Shown here piece after piece: positions 5,912 through 10,351 of a stretch of 10,351 nucleotides of DNA (position 1 is its first letter; each line of letters opens with the position of its first letter). The notes beneath the pieces were generated by a model. The model made no database searches, had not been told where the DNA came from, and saw nothing but the letters and a program-made list of their open reading frames with translations. The stretch is from an uncultured Anaerocolumna sp. (GTDB lineage: Bacteria; Bacillota; Clostridia; Lachnospirales; Lachnospiraceae). The position numbers and the translations under genes are program-made. The stretch is taken from the NCBI GenBank assembly GCA_937901695.1, contig CALDJN010000224.1, positions 1-10,351 of the forward strand. The letters are read 5' to 3'.

Positions 5912-7516
5912 TTACCCAAATAATTTCTTATAATCACTTGCTGTATAACCAGTAACTTTCTTAAATATTTTAGAAAAGTAATTTGGTTCCATATAGCCTA
6001 CCATAAAACATACATCTTTAATAGAAAGTTCCTTATCTTTTAACAGTTCTTTTGCTTTTTCAATTCTTACATTGGCTAATTTATCCGTGAAATTAATTTC
6101 TGTTTCTTCTTTATAAAACCGGCTAAAATAATAAGAGCTTAAATTAACTTCCTTTGCTACATCTTCTAAAGATATTTCTTCCTTATAATGATCCTCTATG
6201 AATTGATTTGCTTTTTCTATAATGGAGTTTACTTTTTTCTGTCTGCTAAAAGTAATTTTAGAAAGTATTTCACTAATGTACCCTTTACAGATTTGATATA
6301 AAACATTTTCATCATAAGCATTAATAATTTCACTTAACAAACCGTAATAATCGCCTAATACATCTCCAAAGCGCTTGCCAAAGCCAATAATCATACCCAT
6401 CATATGATTCTTAACTGCTATAAAATTCATTTTATTATCAGCACACATTCTGGTGTATAGCTGTTCAAAGGACATTTGAATATCTGCTTCATCACTCTCT
6501 GCAATTCTGGAAATAATATTATCTTCTATCTGGCGTTCATAATCATTTTCTGTATATTCATTTTCCTCCAGATTGTCGTCTATATGTAATATCTGATATT
6601 GATTGATTTCATCTTCTTCACTGGAGGATAAGATTCGAAGAGCATATAAAGCTTCCTGATAGGATATCTTAGCTTCTCTAATATCGGAATGAAAACGTCC
6701 AATTCCAATAAAAATATCAGGGTATAATTTGGAAGCCCGGTCAATAATATTTTTTGCCAGTCTTACCGATTTCGACTTTTGTTCAAAATTTTCTTCTGTG
6801 CTGTCGTCAAATACATAGACAATAATCTGGTTTAACATAATTGGACTAACGATACAGGTACTATAGGATTTTATAATCTTTTTGTATTCTTCGTACATTT
6901 TCTCACCTTGTACACCGGCTCCAATTTTATTCTCAATCTTTTTACTTCGCTTTTGGCCAAACTCAATTGCCATAACATATCCACTGGATTTATTATAGCC
7001 AAATAAATCACAGTAATTTTGCAGTTCTTTTGTGTTGTCACCATACATGCATAAGGAATTCATAAATCCTGTCTCAAGAATCGGAATAATCATTTCTAAC
7101 CGTTCCTGCTGCTCTAAATTCTTCTTTAGGTTCATCTTCCTTATGTTAATCTGCTCTGCTACTTTTTTAAGAGTTTCTATAAATTTTGCTTCCTTTACCG
7201 GTTTTAACAAATATTCCTCAACTCCAAGAGCTACTGATTCCACCGCATAATCAAAGTAATCAAATGCTGATATTACAATAAAGCTGACACCTGGATTAAC
7301 CATACGAATTTGTTTCATAGCATCTAAACCATTAATGCCCGGCATATTAATATCCATAATAATAATATCCGGATGAAAATTGTAAGCTTTTTCAATGGCA
7401 TCTTTACCGGAACGGGAGGTGCCAATAATGTTAATGTTGTCAAAATTTTTATTAATCATATAAACTACAGATTCTACTGCTATTGGTTCATCATCTACAA
7501 TCAATACTCTACACAT
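5912..7516 (-). CDS. Response regulator with AraC-type DNA-binding domain (YesN-like)
   Basis: This 534-residue cytoplasmic regulator has an N-terminal receiver domain (1-120). It shows D8/D9, the phosphorylation site D55 in IIMDINMPG, S83 and K105 in LLKPV. A long middle region (about 125-430) contains GIGRFHSDIREAKISYQEAL (271-290), a stretch typical of the degenerate GGDEF_2-like linker of YesN proteins. The C-terminus (431-534) is an AraC domain with two helix-turn-helices, near 449-470 (SLEDVAKEVNLSSYYFSRFY) and 498-520 (SIKDVCFMVGYMEPNYFSKI). It should be the partner of the kinase just upstream and, once phosphorylated, bind DNA, probably in the 4542-4836 gap before the importer genes. 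The ATG at 7516 has AAGGTGATGG just upstream. Its stop lies 19 bp before the preferred start of the next gene. Family is very secure; its target is inferred. Confidence 0.94.
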   Translation of the reverse strand: MCRVLIVDDEPIAVESVVYMINKNFDNINIIGTSRSGKDAIEKAYNFHPDIIIMDINMPGINGLDAMKQIRMVNPGVSFIVISAFDYFDYAVESVALGVEEYLLKPVKEAKFIETLKKVAEQINIRKMNLKKNLEQQERLEMIIPILETGFMNSLCMYGDNTKELQNYCDLFGYNKSSGYVMAIEFGQKRSKKIENKIGAGVQGEKMYEEYKKIIKSYSTCIVSPIMLNQIIVYVFDDSTEENFEQKSKSVRLAKNIIDRASKLYPDIFIGIGRFHSDIREAKISYQEALYALRILSSSEEDEINQYQILHIDDNLEENEYTENDYERQIEDNIISRIAESDEADIQMSFEQLYTRMCADNKMNFIAVKNHMMGMIIGFGKRFGDVLGDYYGLLSEIINAYDENVLYQICKGYISEILSKITFSRQKKVNSIIEKANQFIEDHYKEEISLEDVAKEVNLSSYYFSRFYKEETEINFTDKLANVRIEKAKELLKDKELSIKDVCFMVGYMEPNYFSKIFKKVTGYTASDYKKLFG

Positions 7517-7588
7517 TATTCCATCACCTTTTCTCTCAATAACATGATTGATTCGTTACAGTTCTGCCTGTGGCATTGCTTCTTACTT

Positions 7589-9112
7589 CTAAGCATCACT
7601 ATCACAAGCATCATTTGATTGTTTCGCCATTGGTAAGTTTAATATAAATTTGGTTTTCCCCTCACTGAATCTAATGGCCATAACATCTTCTTCTTCATAG
7701 AAAAGTCTTAGCCGCTTTAATACATTATCTATGCCAATTCCCGTTGTATGACCTTTTTGCTGTTGGTTCTTCTGGTACTTTAACTTTCTGCTTAATATCA
7801 ATTGCACTGTTTCCTCTGGAATTCTCTCTCCGGTATTGGATATCATAATAAGAAGTCTGTCCTCTTCTTTTCCCACTTTCAGTTCAATTTCTCCACCTTC
7901 CTCGCATTTGCTTACTCCATGTATATAAGCATTTTCAATTAAAGGCTGCAGCGTCATTCTTGGAAGGATAAACTTACGAATTTCTTCTTCCTTGGGAACT
8001 TCCAAATGAAAGGAAAAGGAATCTCCAAATCTGGTCAGCAATAAGCTCATATATGCAGACACATTATCAATTTCCTCCTGTAATGTTGCATCATAATCAA
8101 GACCTTTAAGATTATAACGAAAAATATCAGCAAAGTTCTCAAGATAATCGCAAGTTACCGAATCACCTTGCAGCATGGCTACCTTAGCCCCTATATTAAT
8201 GGAGTTAAATATAAAATGAGGATTTACCTGAGACTGTAACGCTAGTAATTCTGCTTCGTGGAGTGCATTTTTCATTCTAAGATTATCTACTTTCTCTTCA
8301 ATCAGCTTACGCTCCAGCCTCTGCTTTTCCTGTAATTCATTAACATAATTACGTATACTAATAGTCATTTTACGAAAAGTCTGATACAGTATGGTAATTT
8401 CACTACTTGTCTTTTCTTCGCCAACCTCTACTTCAAAATTACCTTCGGATACTTCTTTGGCATAAGAAACCAGCTTCTTGATTGGTTTTGTTATTTCAAT
8501 GCTGAATAATATAATGATAAAGGTAATTAATATAATACTGATACCAAACATGAAAAAATTAATTGTGGTACTTCGGTCAATTTCTTTTTGTATCTCAATA
8601 TATTTCTCTGCACTATCCGATAAATCTGTACTCATGATTTTTTCAATATAATTACCGATATATGTGTATTCTTTTACTGCCTGTTCATAGCCAGAAGCAT
8701 AATCATCCATTTTTTTATTTCGTTTATCAATGATTGTTTCATCCAATACTTTAAGGTAATGGTCTACCATTCCTGTTAAATTCTTGATTTTGATTCCTCT
8801 CTCTGTAAAGCCCGCATCTTTTTTTAGAATACTATTATTGTTGGATATGGAATTACTATGATCATAAAAAGATTGAAGACTTTCGGAACTTCTAGTGGAT
8901 AAGTACACCTCTAAATCATTTTGAATTTGATCCAGTTCATTATATAGTGTAGTAAGTACCTGGGTTTTATTTAACAGATTCGTTACGTCCTTCATTAAAA
9001 CCCTGGAGGATGTATAACCATACCACCCTACCATAGAAGTAATGGCAGTAGCCAGTAAGAAAAATCCCATGAGTTTTGTTCGATAAGTGATTCCTTGTTT
9101 GTTTTTTATCAT
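7589..9112 (-). CDS. Sensor histidine kinase, LytS/YesM type
   Basis: This 507-residue kinase has TM1 at about 13-33, an extracellular helical region of about 150 residues (34-182), and TM2 at about 183-206. A HAMP domain follows (about 207-260), then a coiled coil (260-290), a His_kinase domain and a C-terminal HATPase. The phospho-acceptor is predicted to be H299 in QVNPHFIFN, the LytS/YesM signature. The N box is LIENAYIHG (391-399), the G1-like box is SNTG (425-428) and the glycine lid is TTGIGIDNV (456-464). The extracellular part lacks an obvious Cache domain and looks like a four-helix bundle, suitable for docking a binding protein instead of binding sugar itself. The ATG at 9112 has GAAGGG 9 bases upstream. 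The paired regulator starts 72 bp downstream. Kinase identity is very secure; the partnership with the upstream binding protein is inferred. Confidence 0.93.
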   Translation of the reverse strand: MIKNKQGITYRTKLMGFFLLATAITSMVGWYGYTSSRVLMKDVTNLLNKTQVLTTLYNELDQIQNDLEVYLSTRSSESLQSFYDHSNSISNNNSILKKDAGFTERGIKIKNLTGMVDHYLKVLDETIIDKRNKKMDDYASGYEQAVKEYTYIGNYIEKIMSTDLSDSAEKYIEIQKEIDRSTTINFFMFGISIILITFIIILFSIEITKPIKKLVSYAKEVSEGNFEVEVGEEKTSSEITILYQTFRKMTISIRNYVNELQEKQRLERKLIEEKVDNLRMKNALHEAELLALQSQVNPHFIFNSINIGAKVAMLQGDSVTCDYLENFADIFRYNLKGLDYDATLQEEIDNVSAYMSLLLTRFGDSFSFHLEVPKEEEIRKFILPRMTLQPLIENAYIHGVSKCEEGGEIELKVGKEEDRLLIMISNTGERIPEETVQLILSRKLKYQKNQQQKGHTTGIGIDNVLKRLRLFYEEEDVMAIRFSEGKTKFILNLPMAKQSNDACDSDA

Positions 9113-9168
9113 ATATGTACACCCTTCTAAGTACTGAGATAGCTATGGTGATTCACGATAATTCTAAA

Positions 9169-9213
9169 CAACTCTGAGGAGTTGCCTGCTATGGTTTTTT
9201 CATAGAAAAGCAG
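9169..9213 (-). promoter_or_regulatory. Two small stem-loops between sensor protein and kinase genes
   Basis: In the 112-bp gap, CAACTC (9169-9174) pairs with GAGTTG (9179-9184). Next to it CTGC/GCAG (9186-9189, 9210-9213) and TATG/CATA (9190-9193, 9201-9204) make a bulged stem. On the minus strand the first is followed by TTTAG. They may dampen or process the transcript between the two genes, but both are weak. Confidence 0.3.
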
Positions 9214-9224
9214 TTTCATAGTCA

Positions 9225-10211
9225 CTATTTAAATTCGTCTTCATATAAGAACAAATTTTTTTTATCTATCGTATATAAATTAGTACTAATATAGTCACTA
9301 ATCTGTTCACCCTTTAAGCTGCTGGTTATTTGCTTAACTGTATAGTAACCAATGTCATAAGCATTGGGGCAGACAGTTCCATAAATTACACCTTTGTCAA
9401 TATAATCTAAGGTCTGAGGTGTGACTCCGTAACCAATCAATTTAACATCTCCAACCATATTGTTATCTACCAGTACCTGGGCAACACCTGGTGTACTTCG
9501 TTCATCCAAACAAATAATCAAGTCTACATTATTTGAATCCGTTATGATAGAGGATGCAATTTTTTCCGCTTCGAACATATCAGTATTAATGGTATAAATA
9601 TTTTCTATATCAATAGTACTATATCTGGAAAATGACTCCAGAATTCCCTGAACAATTAGATTTTTATATTGTTCATCACTTTGTTCGCCGAAGTCATTTA
9701 ATATTACAGCTACATTACCAGTTCCATGGGAAGCTTCAACTGCCATATCACCTGCTATATTACCGATGCTGTAACTGTTAGAACCTACCATTGGTGTATT
9801 GGGAATTATAAAATCATCATTTTCATAAGTTAATAGTACCACGCCCTGCTTAGTTGCTGCTTCAATGATAGAAAGTGTATCTTCGGAGTCTGCTACCTGC
9901 AGTGCTATGGCATCTACTCCGGCATTAACGCCCATTTCTACGGTTTCCTGCAGATATTTCGTATCTCTTTGTGAAACAGTTACGAATTCAACATAAGCTC
10001 CGAATTCTTTTTCTGCTGTCTTGGCACCTTTCCGAAATAGTGTCCAGAAATATTCATCCGTATTGGGAATGATAATTTGAATATGGTAATCTGGCTTTTC
10101 TACAGGTTCTTTTTCCGTTGTTTTGTTATCTACATTAATCATTAACTGCCCAAACATAACAGAAATCAATAAAAGCATTCCGATTAATGTTCCAAATATT
10201 CCTTTCAACAT
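9225..10211 (-). CDS. Membrane-anchored periplasmic-binding-protein-like sugar sensor (XylFII-like)
   Basis: This 328-residue protein has the two-lobed sugar-binding fold of the ribose/xylose type (Peripla_BP_4-like). Residues 5-27 form one hydrophobic segment with no lipobox cysteine after it, so the protein is probably held at the outer membrane face by an uncleaved N-terminal anchor. Residues 31-42 are a charged linker and the binding fold starts near residue 43 (HIQIIIPNTDEYFW). Family landmarks seen are G143-G150 (GSNSYSIG), LIICLDE at 231-237 and IGYG at 259-262. Several usual polar pocket positions look altered (see findings). The ATG at 10211 has a GGAGG site 7-8 bases upstream. The histidine kinase follows after 112 bp, which argues for a sensing role more than a transport role. 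This resembles XylFII, the anchored xylose sensor of the C. beijerinckii XylFII-LytS-YesN system. The family is clear; the sensor role is inferred from anchor and context. Confidence 0.85.
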   Translation of the reverse strand: MLKGIFGTLIGMLLLISVMFGQLMINVDNKTTEKEPVEKPDYHIQIIIPNTDEYFWTLFRKGAKTAEKEFGAYVEFVTVSQRDTKYLQETVEMGVNAGVDAIALQVADSEDTLSIIEAATKQGVVLLTYENDDFIIPNTPMVGSNSYSIGNIAGDMAVEASHGTGNVAVILNDFGEQSDEQYKNLIVQGILESFSRYSTIDIENIYTINTDMFEAEKIASSIITDSNNVDLIICLDERSTPGVAQVLVDNNMVGDVKLIGYGVTPQTLDYIDKGVIYGTVCPNAYDIGYYTVKQITSSLKGEQISDYISTNLYTIDKKNLFLYEDEFK

Positions 10212-10253
10212 GTGGTAAACCTCCAGTTTTTACTATGTCAAAGCGGATATTCC

Positions 10254-10271
10254 ACTTGCCTGTGGGCAAGT
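10254..10271. repeat. Short hairpin at the gene-proximal end of the 17-bp array
   Basis: ACTTGCC (10254-10260) and GGCAAGT (10265-10271) form a perfect 7-bp stem with a TGTG loop. The right arm is the core of the first array unit and the left arm is an inverted half copy. The array therefore ends in a stem-loop about 43 bases before the sensor gene's ATG, inside what would be its leader RNA. Confidence 0.6.
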
Positions 10272-10351
10272 TCCGCCGATAGGCAAGTTCTGCCAATAGG
10301 CAAGTTCCGCCGATAGGCAAGCTCTTCCGATAGGCAAGTTCTTCCGATAGG
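10262..10351. repeat. 17-bp tandem repeat array, cut by the window edge
   Basis: Four clear copies of a 17-bp unit, ATAGGCAAGTTCYKCCR-like, run at 10279-10295, 10296-10312, 10313-10329 and 10330-10346. A more diverged copy (10262-10278) precedes them and a 5-base start of another (10347-10351) ends the window. The array is much richer in G+C than its surroundings. It ends about 50 bp upstream of the sensor gene start. The period is not a multiple of three, and no supported protein covers it. Confidence 0.85.

Noticed and set aside
5893..5937. N-terminal extension of the XylF-like lipoprotein from a GTG
   Set aside because: It would put 15 polar residues before the signal peptide, lacks a ribosome site and overlaps the regulator gene. 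The ATG at 5892 has AGGAGG at the right distance.
6690..6710. cre-like TGAAAACG stretch inside the regulator gene
   Set aside because: The second half does not match the cre consensus, and the site lies deep inside a coding region.
7832..7840. Kinase G1-like box reads SNTG instead of DNG
   Set aside because: Asn at this place occurs in LytS/YesM-type kinases, and the N box and glycine lid are intact. It is not good evidence for an inactive kinase.
10236..10241. TTGACA on the minus strand as -35 of the sensor gene
   Set aside because: A -10 at normal spacing would fall between the ribosome site and the start codon and reads TTACCA, so it cannot drive this gene properly.
10135..10320. Minus-strand frame of 61 codons overlapping the sensor gene start
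   Set aside because: Its N-terminus is the 17-bp array read through and the rest overlaps the sensor gene out of frame. There is no ribosome site or family resemblance.
10262..10351. CRISPR array at the right edge
   Set aside because: The 17-bp units are directly abutting with no spacers, so this is a simple tandem repeat.

Overview
The window reads as an AT-rich, low-GC Firmicute chromosome, most likely a clostridium of the Lachnospiraceae type. The reasons are strong AGGAGG ribosome sites, Lachnospiraceae-style lipoprotein signals such as SMTAC-SGG, and LytS/YesM plus YesN-type sugar regulators. All seven supported genes lie on the minus strand, so they are transcribed from the right edge towards the left, and together they form one sugar sensing and uptake locus.

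In transcription order the right half holds the sensing genes. They are a membrane-anchored sugar-binding protein without a lipobox (10211-9225), a two-TM LytS/YesM-type histidine kinase (9112-7589), a YesN-type response regulator with an AraC DNA-binding domain (7516-5912), and a XylF-like binding lipoprotein (5892-4837). A 295-bp gap (4542-4836) follows. It carries an AT-rich inverted repeat and two degenerate direct repeats, and is the natural place for a regulated promoter. The left half is a complete ABC importer: an abundant-type ChvE-like binding lipoprotein (4541-3420), a two-domain MmsA/XylG-type ATPase (3325-1799) and an MmsB/XylH-type permease (1787-555). A strong intercistronic stem-loop separates the binding protein from the ATPase.

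The likely logic, by analogy with the XylFII-LytS-YesN three-component system described for D-xylose in Clostridium beijerinckii, is as follows. The anchored binding protein senses an external monosaccharide and engages the kinase, YesN is phosphorylated, and it activates the importer from the 295-bp gap. The locus has three binding proteins but only one ATPase/permease pair. The job of the second one (5892-4837) is the main open question. The sugar cannot be read from the sequence; xylose, arabinose, galactose or glucose are all compatible.

Repeats bracket the module. A 17-bp tandem array runs off the right edge just upstream of the sensor gene. A six-copy 13-bp tandem array begins exactly at the permease stop codon, and beyond it lies a 95-bp imperfect palindrome (356-450) that may end the operon. 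Positions 1-355 are AT-rich and hold no gene that I can support. No RNA gene, IS element, phage gene or CRISPR array was seen.
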